Below, one piece after another: positions 21,505 through 31,507 of a stretch of 64,000 nucleotides of DNA (positions within the stretch are counted from its first letter, which is position 1; each line of letters starts with the position of its first letter). The position numbers and the translations under genes were made by a program. The stretch is taken from NCBI GenBank assembly GCA_010093515.1, contig MU001680.1, forward strand, positions 376,735 through 440,734. The letters run 5' to 3'. Under the pieces are notes generated by a model. It did no database searches, was not told the origin of the DNA, and saw only the letters and a list, made by a program, of their open reading frames with translations. The DNA is from Lineolata rhizophorae (lineage: Eukaryota > Ascomycota > Dothideomycetes > Lineolatales > Lineolataceae).

Positions 21505-22782
21505 TCACCACTTTGGCAGCAACTTATTACTCGGCACACTGTCCTCATCCAGCACTTTACGTGCCGCCTCCACTCCCGCTACCGGGAGTTGCTTCATACC
21601 CTTACTCTTCATACTTTCCGGCACCAATTTTGGGTCTAGCAACCCCAACTGCACCAGCACAGTTGCTTGATCCCAGTATATGTGCTCGTGGTACAACTTT
21701 CCTCCTCGAATGCACACGACGCTCACCAGCGCTACCTGAACGGTCTTGTCGGTAGGCGGCACCCCGGGAAGCATCCATGGCACCTCTTGCGTATGACGGA
21801 AGGAAACGATCATTTCGTCGGCTACTCGATCGGTGCCGATGGTACGCGAGACGAGTTTGATCTTCATGGAGGGCGGGTTGCCAGGGATGAAGAAGTCGCG
21901 ATAGAAGCGGAAGAGGTCGTGACGGCCGATGCCGCCGGTCAGAGTCGGGATGTGATTGACGTAGGGCTCGGCGACCATGGTTTCCATGGTGGCGGCGGCA
22001 TCCTTATGCATGAATTCGACTGGCGTTGGGACCACTCAGTGTTTAGCTGCAATTGAACCGAAGGACACGAAACTTGTTGTCAACAAACTTACGCGCGACA
22101 TGCTCATCCCAGAGTCTTTCCAACTCGACGTCGATCTTGAATCCCTTGCGCACGATATTTAAGCTCCGGCTCCACGCCAGGCGCGCCGCTGCCTTGCTAA
22201 ACTCCTCGAGATCACTCTCGGCGAAGCCCGGTTCCGTATCCTCGTAGCGATAGCTCGGGAACACTGGCGCGAAGGGCTGCGACCCAGCTAGGTGGACGAG
22301 CAGCCTCAGCTGCGAGGGGTACGAAGCATTGGGCTTGCGGATCGTGGTCGGGTAGTAGGCGACGAGGGCGGCGAGGTGCGGCTGAGGCTTCTGGTGGACG
22401 TCGAGAGCGAGGGCGGCGGCGTCGCCGAAGGCGATGAGCGCATAGGCTTCGCCTAGCTCGAGGTCGTCCGGGAGATGTTTGAGCTCCTCGATGAATTCGC
22501 GCTCCTTGCCCGTGGTAAAGGGGAGGTAGCTTACGTCGAAGCCTGGGACGTGGATTGTGAGTTAGGATAGGTGGTTCATGAATGAGGGTAGCATTTTAAG
22601 GAAAGGACTTAATTTGAAGTGAGCTTGAGAAGTCATGCATACCTACCTTCCTCCTTCCAGTGCTGGATGAACTCGGGATCGAACTCATCAGATTCGGCGG
22701 TGATGTGCAGACGCGGCGGCATCTTGTTGAAGGATAGGAATCCCTTGCCGCTGTTTGTGGGAGCTATTCCTTGGCCGGACAT
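21505..22782 (-). CDS. Dienelactone hydrolase-like / SnoaL-like fusion protein
   Basis: Exons 22782-22647, 22542-22093 and 22019-21505 give 366 aa; introns are 104 nt (CCTAAC branch) and 73 nt. Residues about 25-165 look like an alpha/beta-hydrolase remnant of the carboxymethylenebutenolidase type (HLPDDLELGEAYALIAFGD, then LVAYYPTTI). Residues about 185-330 form a SnoaL/NTF2-like cyclase-fold module (TMVAEPYVNHIPTLTGG, RDFFIP, DEMIVSFRHT, EHIYWDQASVLVQLG-like end). This two-part architecture is known in fungi. The position where real dienelactone hydrolases have the G-x-C-x-G nucleophile elbow reads AFGDAAA (residues 83-89), so classical activity is doubtful. I chose the exon 3 acceptor that restores a family-like LEFMHKDAA. 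An alternative acceptor 10 nt upstream would add or shift residues. Divergent from HST2. Confidence 0.85.
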
Positions 22783-23508
22783 TGCGTGATCGAACGCGGC
22801 ATACGGAGCATTTATAGCAAAACCCGGCGGAGCAATCTATATTAAAGACTCGAACCCAATCACGAGAGGAGACTTGGGGGCGGAGATTGGAAACTGGGGG
22901 CGGAAATCGAGACGGGACGGCAGCCTTGGCGGGGTTTATCGATAGGGGAATGATGTAAGAGGGGCCTTCGGGAGAGAATTCCGAGGGTTTGAGCCGCAAC
23001 GTGGCTTGGCACCCATCACCGTCCGGCTTTTGTCAGTTGGCGAGCCTAAAACATTCAATGTTGTGATTTGAATTCCTCCGCACAAGTCAACGCCGATGCG
23101 CTCTTCCGCAAGAAGAAAACGGACGGCGTGACTCGATCGAGCCTTCGGGCAATCGCTTCGAACATCTCCGAGCGATACCCGAGCTTCAGTCGCCTCCGTG
23201 CGGCAATAAGTATAGCGTCACATCAACGCTTCCCAGGCTTTCCATTCCATCTACCACAGAAGACCTCTCCAACAAAAGCTTCCTCACCGCACTCCGGGAA
23301 AACATAGCGAGAATTTTATCCCGGAAACTGCTGAATCGCTAAAGATAAGCTTCTCGGTGGCCCCGTACATTTCAATTTCCCGACTACATTGCCGTTCTCA
23401 ATCCGCCTTCTTCGCTTCGCCTCCGCAAAAATAGGCCGCAAGCGCAAGCCGCACCGCCGGCGCAAGCCGTGGCTCGACAAGCTCACAGGGCGTAGGCGCG
23501 ACCGGGAA
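22783..23508. promoter_or_regulatory. Shared divergent region between the DLH-like gene and HST2
   Basis: This 726-bp interval lies between divergent start codons. The HST2 frame is open from about 23389 to its ATG but without a better start. No other coding content is seen. Confidence 0.5.
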
Positions 23509-24963
23509 ATGGGACAGGAGGCTTCGTCGCCAATTGACGAGAGCGTGCCGCCACGGACGCTCGAGAGCAGGACAATCGATGGCGTGGCCAAGTACATCAA
23601 GGCCGGGAAGGCGAAGCGGATAGTTGTAATGGTACGTCAAGCCTCCGTCAAATTGTTCATGATTTACGCTTCGAGGCCATTACAAGCCGATCGCATCTAA
23701 GTCCAGGCATAGACATAAAAAACTAACCTCCAACAACAGTCCGGCGCCGGTATCTCCACCTCGGCTGGCATCCCCGACTTCCGCTCGCCAGACACAGGTC
23801 TCTACGCTAACCTCGCGCGCCTCAACCTGCCATACGCCGAAGCCGTCTTCGACATCTCCTTCTTCCAACGAGATCCGGTCCCCTTCTATACGCTAGCCAA
23901 GGACCTATACCCGGGGCGCTACCGGCCCACGCTTGCGCACTCGTTCATCCGCCTCCTCTCCGACAAGCAGCTCCTCCTCAAGGCCTTCACGCAGAACATC
24001 GATTGTCTGGAGCGCGAGGCGGGCGTGCCCGGCGACGCCATCGTCGAGGCCCACGGCAGCTTCGCCACCAGCTCGTGCACGCGCTGCAAGGCACCCTTCC
24101 CATCAGACCGCATGCGCGAGCTAGTGGCGGCCGGCACGGTGGCGCGCTGCGGGGCCGACGGCGCCGCCTGCGGCGGCCTCGTCAAGCCCGACATCGTCTT
24201 CTTCGGCGAGGCGCTGCCGGACGCTTTCTTCCGCAACCGCGCGCTGCCGCAGGCGGCAGACCTAGCCATCGTCATGGGCACTAGCTTGACGGTGCAGCCG
24301 TTTGCCAGCCTGCCGTCGTTCGTGCCCGACGGCGTGCCGCGCGTGCTCATCAACAAGGAGAGGGTCGGCGACTTAGGATGTCGGGCCGACGACGTGCTGG
24401 TACTAGGCGAGGCAGATGAAGGCGTCAGGAAGTTGGCCGATGCTTGCGGGTGGGGTGAGGAACTGAGGAGGCTGTGGGAGGCGACGGCGAGCAAGGAGGA
24501 ACGTGAGGGCAAGGGCGAGGCCAGCAGGGACTTGGAGGATAAGGTGCTAGAGAAGGAGAAGTCGAGGGATGAACTGCTGGAGGAAGAAGTCGAGAAGCTG
24601 ACGAGGGATGTGGACGAGACGTTGAAGCTGGGTGAAACGACGAGGGATTGGGCGCGAGGGGGGCTGGATAAGGAGGAAAAGGAGGGTAAGGAGGAGATTG
24701 GACAGGCGGCGGCAGCAGCCGATAAGGGCGGGCAGCTGGAGAATGTGGAGAAGATAGGAGCTGTAGAGAAATCGGAGGGACTGGCACCAGCTGGGAAGAC
24801 GGAAGTGGATGGTGGGGGCACGGCGCTGAAGATGGCGGAGAATGCAAAAGAGCATGAGGGAAAGTCACCCGTGAAGGCGGCGGGAAGAGAGGGTTCGACA
24901 GATGAGAGCCAAAAAGAGGAGGCGCGTGAAGAGCCCAAAGGGCCGAAGAAGCCGCTTTTGTAA
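23509..24963 (+). CDS. HST2: NAD+-dependent protein deacetylase, class I sirtuin (Hst2/SIRT2-like)
   Basis: Exons 23509-23631 and 23740-24963 (108-nt intron with an ACTAAC branch) give 448 aa. The sirtuin core runs from about residue 22 to 285: GAGISTSAGIPDFRSP (43-58) for NAD+, TQNID (125-129), catalytic His146 in EAHGSF, and the zinc ligands Cys154/Cys157 (CTRC) and Cys178/Cys185. FFGEALP, GTSLTVQPFASLP and INKERVG complete the Rossmann half. A charged tail of about 160 residues rich in Glu, Lys and Asp follows, longer than in yeast Hst2 (357 aa) and probably disordered. Hst2-type enzymes deacetylate H4K16 and shuttle between cytoplasm and nucleus. The N-terminal MGQEASS could be an N-myristoylation-like start, as Gly2 is followed by a Ser at position 6, but this is weak. 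Confidence 0.95.
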
Positions 24964-25514
24964 TTAACCCAGCATTTGGCGATATTTAGTGTGCTATATT
25001 CTCGTTTCTTCTGTCACTTTAGGTATTGAGCGGTTCGAGATCTTGATCAATCTTTAAGTATTATTAGTAATTATTGTGAGACTATTGGGATATATAGTTT
25101 GTCCAAGTTTGTCTCATTTTGGGACAGGAGACAGAAATTTCATAACCTTGCAAGCACCCTTCTTTGTCGGGGAGACTGTGGACTTCCTGGGAACATATCG
25201 TTATTATATCTTACTCCCTTAGAAGCTAGTGCTTATGGCGTGCCTCTATCTGTGCCTAATGAGAACATATTGACCAATAAAGAGTGGAAGGTAAAGATAG
25301 ATATATTAGTCGCTATTAGGGGAGTCGCCCGTTTGCGGAGCTACAATCCTTCTAGGTTGATTGGTCACATTCTATTCATTATTCCATGGATGATGCGATG
25401 CTCTCGTTACAGTTATGCGAAGGTCCACATAATGATGTTGCAACAACCTGCTTCGCCCTTAATGTCGTAGAATTCATGAGCAAAACGCCTTCCTATGCAA
25501 CCATCCCTGAAAGT
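24964..25514. other. Convergent intergenic region HST2 / DPB2
   Basis: This 551-bp, A+T-rich spacer lies between two gene ends facing each other. It should contain both 3' UTRs and polyadenylation signals. No gene is seen. Confidence 0.5.
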
Positions 25515-28065
25515 CTAAACTCCAATCTTCCTGACGGTCCCTCGCTCTTCCCGGGCGTTATATTCCACCCACCTCGCCTCTCTCCTCCGCGCTCCTTGCC
25601 CTTCAACCAACGCCCCCGGATTCATGACGCAGCAGCCCATATAATTGAGCGTGAACGCGGGCGCCTCCGCGTCCGCGAGCACCAGCGCTGATGGGAGCGG
25701 GTACAATGATAGGGCGGAGCCGTAGTCCCAGAGCACGGGGCGGGCGGACAGCGGAAACGGGGACAGGTGGGCCTGGTCGAGCAGCGTCTTAGTCAGTCTG
25801 CGGGCGTGTTGCTCGCTCGGGGGTAGCCCTGAGCGAGAAGTGCCGTTAGGTTTGGCGGAGCGCGAATCGATGTCCATTCGATCGGAGTCGATTGGCTGGG
25901 ACTCGTCATTGCGGGTGGACTCAGCAATACCGGCGGCCAGATCGTCGTCGTCGGCATCATCCCCGGCATCGACGCCGTTCGCTTTGGCCCGATCCGCTTC
26001 ATCCTTGTCCATCGTTTCGTCCTCGTCCTCATTCTCCTCCGTAGACCTGAACCGCACAGCCGTCCTCCTGAGCCGCCCGCTCACATCGTCGCGACACAGC
26101 ACCATCTCGCCCGTGCTCCCGAACCAGCAGAGGCGCGCCGGATTCGTCGCCGTCACCAGCTCGCCGTCTTTCTGTGCGCCCTTGTCCCGTCCCCACACCT
26201 CGCGGTTCGCGTCCGCCACGGCTCGTTTCACCCGCTTGGCGAACAGGTCCGGCACCACGTTCTGCGGCAGGGGTGTGCTGGCGCCGGCGAGCCCGGCGCT
26301 GGCCCACGCATCATTGGGGCCCGGGATCAGCACGACGGTCGTGCGCGCGAGCAGTGAGGGGAACTCGCCGAGCGTTGAGGCCAGCGCGTCGAAGGCGGCT
26401 TTGTACTCGACGGAGCCGGATGACGTGGCGCCGGCGAGGGCGGCGTTGCGCGCGAAGTTGCCCATGAGGACCAGGGAGAGCAGTGGCGAAGAGTGGTGGC
26501 TGGAGGCGTAGGAAGTGAGGAGAGCGCGGAGGGCGGTCAGGGCTAGAGGGTTGTCTAGGTGGACGTCAGCGGCAATGGCGACGAGAGGAGCTGAGGAGTC
26601 CGATGCGGCTCGAGAGGATGAAGATGGTGAGAATGAGAGAGGCGACTGTGGTCGTGGCGAGAAGAAGCGTTGCTGTAAGCGCCGCATTCGAGCGCCTGTA
26701 GCGCGCTCGGAGCCCAAACCAAGGAAATCAGTCCAGCCAAAAGCAGGGCCAGAGAGTACAGCATCCGTATCTGCTTCAGAGTTCGCAATACCTAGAGTCG
26801 TATTGCGCCGCTCTGGCGGAGGATGCCCGACTGAGAAAGCAACAAACTTCCCGCCGATGGTTCCGCCAATGCCCCCAGCACCACCAAGAGCGGATGAGGA
26901 ACCAGACGTTGTGGTTGCAGCATAATCCTCTTCGTACGAGCCATCAACGAGGACGATCATCCCTGGAGCAAACCAAGCCGAGTTCTCATCCGGAATTGGA
27001 CGTGCGTGCTGTAAATCTAGCGCGATACTCCCCGTTAGGTCGGAGAGCGCGAGAGTGCCCGTCGGCGCGACGGTTATAAGTCCTAAGAGCAAATGGGATG
27101 TGCCAGTCCGGCCTAGAAGATTGGCAATGGGTGTGATTTTGTTGATCTGGCTGGGTGTGGAGGACGACGAGCGTTGAAGTGCTAGAGATCGTTGAGCGGT
27201 GAATGAGGACGTTTGGAAAGCCTCATTGCGGAGGACGCGCTGCTGCACTAGAAGATATCGTTGTCGGAAGTACTCTGTCTTGTGCGAAACCGGAGGGAAT
27301 AAAGATGGTTTTGACGCCGATCTGATTCATGTCAGTGACGAATCTAGCGACGGAGTATGAATACAAGACGGACCTTTCAAAGTTCTTCTTGCCGAAGTTA
27401 TACAATAGCCGCGGCTGCTCGAATGCGCTGAGGATAGTCACCCAATCGCGAGGATCTTGTGAGGCCTCGTCTTCGTCTCGCTCGTCTTCAACCTCTAAGG
27501 CTGACAGGCCAAGGCTGCCTTGACTATCATCCCTGTTTGGCGTCGGTCGCCCCCCGATACTCTCCTTCTCCTTAATGCTGTCGCCGATTCCGAAGCTGCT
27601 CTGCCGACTCAGTCCCTTCGGCCCTTGTATTATCCTTCCTCCAGACATGCAGCTCTCGAAGGTCTTCAATATGCTCTTGAGCAATTCTCCATCCTCCACA
27701 ATGACGTCTGAACTTGACTTTTTCCAAGCCTTTGCGACCTCTTCCAGCACGCGTTCTGCAAGCCCCTCCGAGCGCCATCCCGCACCACAGTGCTTGCCGA
27801 TAAAAGTGGCTAGGGCCGCTAGCGCCGAGGAATTCAATGTGAGGTTGTGCTTCTTGGTAAAAGTCCGGAAAGCGAGGGGCCGGAGCGTTGCTGGCGGGAG
27901 AATAATCGGGAGGATCGTGGGCTTAAGACTTGGAGGCGCCGGAGGTGGTGCTGCTTTAGACGGACCGACGGGGTGTACGGGAGTGCCAAAGGCCGGAGAA
28001 GAGGATGGAAGAGGGTCCTTGGAGGCCGAGGCGGCAGCAGGCTTGAAACGATTCCTGTTCAACAT
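25515..28065 (-). CDS. DPB2: DNA polymerase epsilon subunit B
   Basis: Exons 28065-27374 and 27321-25515 (52-nt intron) give 832 aa (yeast Dpb2 is 689). The splice rebuilds the family motif NFER-SASKPSLFPPVSHKTEYF, followed by RQRYLLVQQRVLRNEAFQ, a Pol epsilon B-subunit signature. An N-terminal helical domain (LRPLAFRTFTKKHNLTLNSS, about residues 48-130) precedes a linker, then an OB fold (ITPIANLLGRTG, APGMIVLVDGSYEE) and the inactive calcineurin-like phosphoesterase domain (AIAADVHLDNP, LVLMGNFA, VLIPGPNDA). A Ser/Asp-rich acidic insert of about 80 residues interrupts the C-terminal half. Dpb2 bridges Pol2 to the CMG helicase through GINS and is needed for replication initiation. The start is the ATG at 28065; upstream in-frame codons lack an ATG. 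Divergent from the thioesterase gene. Confidence 0.96.
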
Positions 28066-29056
28066 TATCGCAAGCAATTGGCGACTCCTTTCTTCCTAGC
28101 GGTGGTGACATTGGAGATGGGGCAGTTTAATGGAGACGCGTTGTCGCGTTGTCGCGCCGTTGCGCATCACTGGGCCGCGTCGCCTGCCGGAGTCTTGGCG
28201 AGACTGGCCATTCACCAAGTACATGCTCCGTATGTACATGCGGTTCGACTGTCTCGACTACGAAAGATGCCAGCTCTCCTTACGGAATACAAAAGATCCA
28301 CAACTCTGAACCTGCCTGCAATGTTAGTCAGGCCATATTGAACTCGTCGTCCCGTGTACTATCTCTTCAAGACAAGATAGCCTGCAATTGATATCTGACA
28401 AAGTGGTAGCAGTTTGGTAAGCCTGGCTTAAAAAAAAGATCAGAGCACAAACTGGACGAACGGTGGATTTATGCTACATTAAAGTCTTCACGATTTGGAT
28501 TAAACACCCCACCAATTCTGAAAGAGTTGGTTGTCTTGATTTTGAAAGTACTCCGTAATGTGCACTACCTGAGCAAGGAGAGTGTCACGTGAAGCTCGGC
28601 ACAAGCCAATTCGCCTCGCGCTCAACCGTCCTACGAACTCCGCACGTCCTTAGTGCAGTATATGACGGTATCTGCTTGGTACCGCGCTTTATTCCAAGCT
28701 CAATGTCAAGCACTTGGCGCTTCCCGAGATCGGCAGCATATGCTATGTGTGACGAGCGCATTTGAGCCGCTCCGGAACTAAGCGGCTGGAGGCACCCGCA
28801 TGTCCCTGAAATGCCTTGCTGACTCCCATCTAAGCCTGATAATAATTGAGCGCATCCAGCTGGAGTCACCACCCGACTTTGCTACGGTTCCGCTACTTAC
28901 AAGTTCTAGACCCATCAACGAGTCCAATTTTTGAATTGCGGGTGCGACGTCTTCAACAAGTCCAGCGGGGTCCAATGACGGCTACATGGTGCTGATACCC
29001 AGGTACAGAAGTCTCCGTCAATCGACCTAAGTGGGTCTCGCAGCCGAGCAATCGCC
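28066..29056. promoter_or_regulatory. Divergent intergenic region DPB2 / thioesterase
   Basis: 991 bp between divergent starts. I looked for an additional small gene and found none with recognisable motifs. No MCB-type ACGCGT element (expected for a replication gene in yeast) is obvious apart from one GACGCGT just upstream of DPB2, near 28135. Confidence 0.45.
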
Positions 29057-29644
29057 ATGCCTTCCAAGGACTCAACCCAGCTGTCCTCCGAGGTCGCCTC
29101 CCTCGCCGCCGCCTCCTCCCCTTCAATCGACCTCTCGACCGCGCCTCCGCCTGACAACGACCCTGCCATCCTCGCCCACCTCGCCAACGTCCACATCGAC
29201 CGCCTCATCGCCCACTCGCCCATCTACGCCTTCCTTCTCTCGCGCGCCTCCTTCATCTGCGCTAAGCGTGGCGCCTTCCGCGCGCGCCTCGCACTCGGGC
29301 CCGAGCACCTCAACAGCCGCGGCAGCTTGCACGGCAGCGTGAGTGCGACCGTCGTGGACTGGGCCGGCGGCCTCGCCGTCGCGAGCTGGGACGGCCGCTT
29401 CCGGACAGGCGTCAGCACGGATATCCACGTCAGCTATCTGGGCGGGGCCAGGGAAGGGGAGGTCGTCGAGGTGGAGGCCGTGGCGCAAAAGGTGGGCGGG
29501 TCCATGGCGTTCACGACGGTGGAGGTTTGGGCCGTGGAGGGCGCCCAGAGGAAAAGGTTGGTGGTTTCGGGGAGACACACAAAGTTTCTGAAGGAGCCCG
29601 GGCAGAGGGCGGAGGGGTCGGGGCAAGGCGCTGGAAGATCGTAA
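29057..29644 (+). CDS. Hotdog-fold acyl-CoA thioesterase (ACOT13/PaaI-like)
   Basis: Intronless 195-aa protein. After a Ser/Ala/Pro-rich N-terminus of about 45 residues, the hotdog domain runs from about 50 to 180: LGPEHLNSRGSLHGSVSAT (about 84-102) carries the active-site region (Asn, HG) of the 4HBT/PaaI family, VDWAGGLA gives the central helix, and GVSTDIHVSYLGGAREGE the following strands. Family members hydrolyse acyl-CoA or aryl-CoA thioesters; the human counterpart ACOT13 is mitochondria-associated. Substrate range cannot be predicted. The ATG has a good context, and no competing in-frame start exists. It shares a promoter region with DPB2. Confidence 0.9.
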   Translation: MPSKDSTQLSSEVASLAAASSPSIDLSTAPPPDNDPAILAHLANVHIDRLIAHSPIYAFLLSRASFICAKRGAFRARLALGPEHLNSRGSLHGSVSATVVDWAGGLAVASWDGRFRTGVSTDIHVSYLGGAREGEVVEVEAVAQKVGGSMAFTTVEVWAVEGAQRKRLVVSGRHTKFLKEPGQRAEGSGQGAGRS

Positions 29645-30085
29645 TTCAAAGAGCTGAATCAAGCTGTGTACCTGGCACACGGAATTTCAGCATTTCCAGC
29701 CATGTGACAGTTTTATTGTGGTTTGTTTGCCAGATATTAGGGTTAGAGGGATTCTGTTATTCTGTCTAACATCATTTTCTTACATCGACTCCTCCCACGC
29801 CATATTCTTTGCGTCTGGCACGGTTGCATTCGCTTTGAGTGCCTTAGACTCACTCTAAGTGGCAAGATAGAAGCTCCCTTTGCGCTTTAGAACCCGCTTT
29901 CCGGCTCTCTTGTATAGAGCAATAGGACGGTTGGGAATTTAGAAGGGACACATGAAAAGATCTGGACGATAAACTAGTTAGTTTGGGTAATTGTCACCTC
30001 ATTAAGTATCGGTCCGAAGGATGTACGTGGCAAAAACGGGCTTATTTCTGAGACGTCGCTCTAGACGACGACATTTAAGGATAAG
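29645..30085. other. 3' flank of the thioesterase gene
   Basis: No gene is seen in these 441 bp, which are A+T-rich relative to the coding DNA on the left. Confidence 0.4.
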
Positions 30086-30346
30086 CTACTCGCCTTCGAG
30101 ATAGACGAGGCGGTCCCCAAGGCTATTGAAATAGTGACGTATTCCGTGATCAATTGGCGTATAGGGGTGATCTCCCTCTTGGTTTTGGCTATCTTTGCCT
30201 TTCTCCATAGAATCTCTGCCATTGGCTAGGGTTTCTGGTTTAGGCTCGTTGAGATGCAAGGACAAGAGAACGATGCCTATGCCATGCAAGACGAGGCAAA
30301 TTGTGAAAAGAATGAAAGCAAATATGACGTGTAAAATAAGCCACAT
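30086..30346 (-). CDS. Possible small single-pass membrane protein (86 aa)
   Basis: From the ATG at 30346 the frame encodes one strongly hydrophobic segment directly at the N-terminus (WLILHVIFAFILFTICLVL, about residues 2-20, continuing through GIGIVLLSLHL), then a hydrophilic tail rich in Glu, Asp and Lys. The open frame extends upstream to a TAG preceded by a splice-acceptor-like CTTAG near 30405, so this might be the last exon of a longer gene. An upstream ATG near 30645 followed by a GTAAG-type donor is one candidate first exon, but I could not complete a consistent model. I recognise no family. A chance hydrophobic frame in intergenic DNA is possible. Confidence 0.3.
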   Translation of the reverse strand: MWLILHVIFAFILFTICLVLHGIGIVLLSLHLNEPKPETLANGRDSMEKGKDSQNQEGDHPYTPIDHGIRHYFNSLGDRLVYLEGE

Positions 30347-31507
30347 GTTTTCGGCGCTTCGGGCGTTCTTGTAGCTCACGCTACTCGTGGATCGTGGAGC
30401 AGCCTAAGTTTACGTAGTCTTCGTTGCTCGTGAAGTTGCACTGATCGTAGGACGCGCTGTATGCAGTAGAGTTGGATTTGATATTTAGTAGCTTGCTAAA
30501 TTTCTGCGCTTGTAGATATTAAATGGACGGACAAGCCTCTGTTTTCTACTATCTTACTTTCTTTGTTATTGTCTCGGAACGCCCGCCTTTATTTAAACTC
30601 CTCTCCTTTTGTTCTTCTCCCGTCTTTGAAGTAGATCCTTCAGTCATGCTTAAGACGTGAGGGGCCGGCAATAAGCATATCTTCTAGTCCATACTATATC
30701 TTGTGATCGCATACATGTTCTACATATATGGATCCTGTATGAGTTACATCTGCGCTCTTGGCTTCCCATTGTTAAGTTTGTATCTTGGGCAAACTTTATG
30801 CTTATCCAGATTCCAAACCCCTTACTGGTACACACTAAGTTTTAAATTTTTTTCCTTTTACTAATGAAACGAATATATAGTCTTCCCGTACATATCGGCC
30901 GGTATTAGCGGCCTATCTGTCGCCTATGTCTACATTTTTTATACCAAATACGCAATGGACTTCTAGAGCATGCATCAATCCAAATACTCATTTCGCATGC
31001 GTAGTAGCCAAAGCAAAGTAATATGTTCGTACCATTTCATAATACATCCACTACACTTTATTCAACATAAGCTGCGTATGTACGTCATTATTACTCGAAC
31101 CCATATCGGAGCCATACACCTTACTCCATGGGATGCCATCCCGCCTCATGCATATATATATAGCGCGACTCCAAGCTCATCCACCCGCCCACCCGATTGA
31201 ACTTGCTGTACAAATCCCCCGCACCCATGTCTATAACCAAAGCCTGCCAACAAAGAACAGAAAAAGATGCGGCGAACTATGGCACTAACAACACTCGTAC
31301 AAGGCCACAGCCGAGATATGGAAAAGAAGACGAGGAAAAACCGCGCCGCTCACCGCCTAGAAAAAAGCCCAAGACAGACTAGCAGAAACAAGCCACGAAG
31401 CAACGACGTAAAAGAATAAACACAGGGACGTACGAATAACGCAACCTACACGGCGCCCATCCACCCTCTCCGGAATTACCCCCGGTCGCTAACCCCCTCC
31501 TGCCCGC
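30347..31507. other. A+T-rich intergenic region
   Basis: No confident gene. It contains pyrimidine-rich and TATA-like stretches (about 31140-31165) and the 3' flank of the NIPA-like gene. A fragmentary upstream part of the candidate small membrane protein gene may lie in 30400-30650. Confidence 0.4.

Noticed and set aside
23919-24938. 339-aa minus-strand open frame opposite HST2
   Set aside because: Ser-rich shadow of the sirtuin's acidic/basic codons; the plus strand has clear sirtuin motifs.
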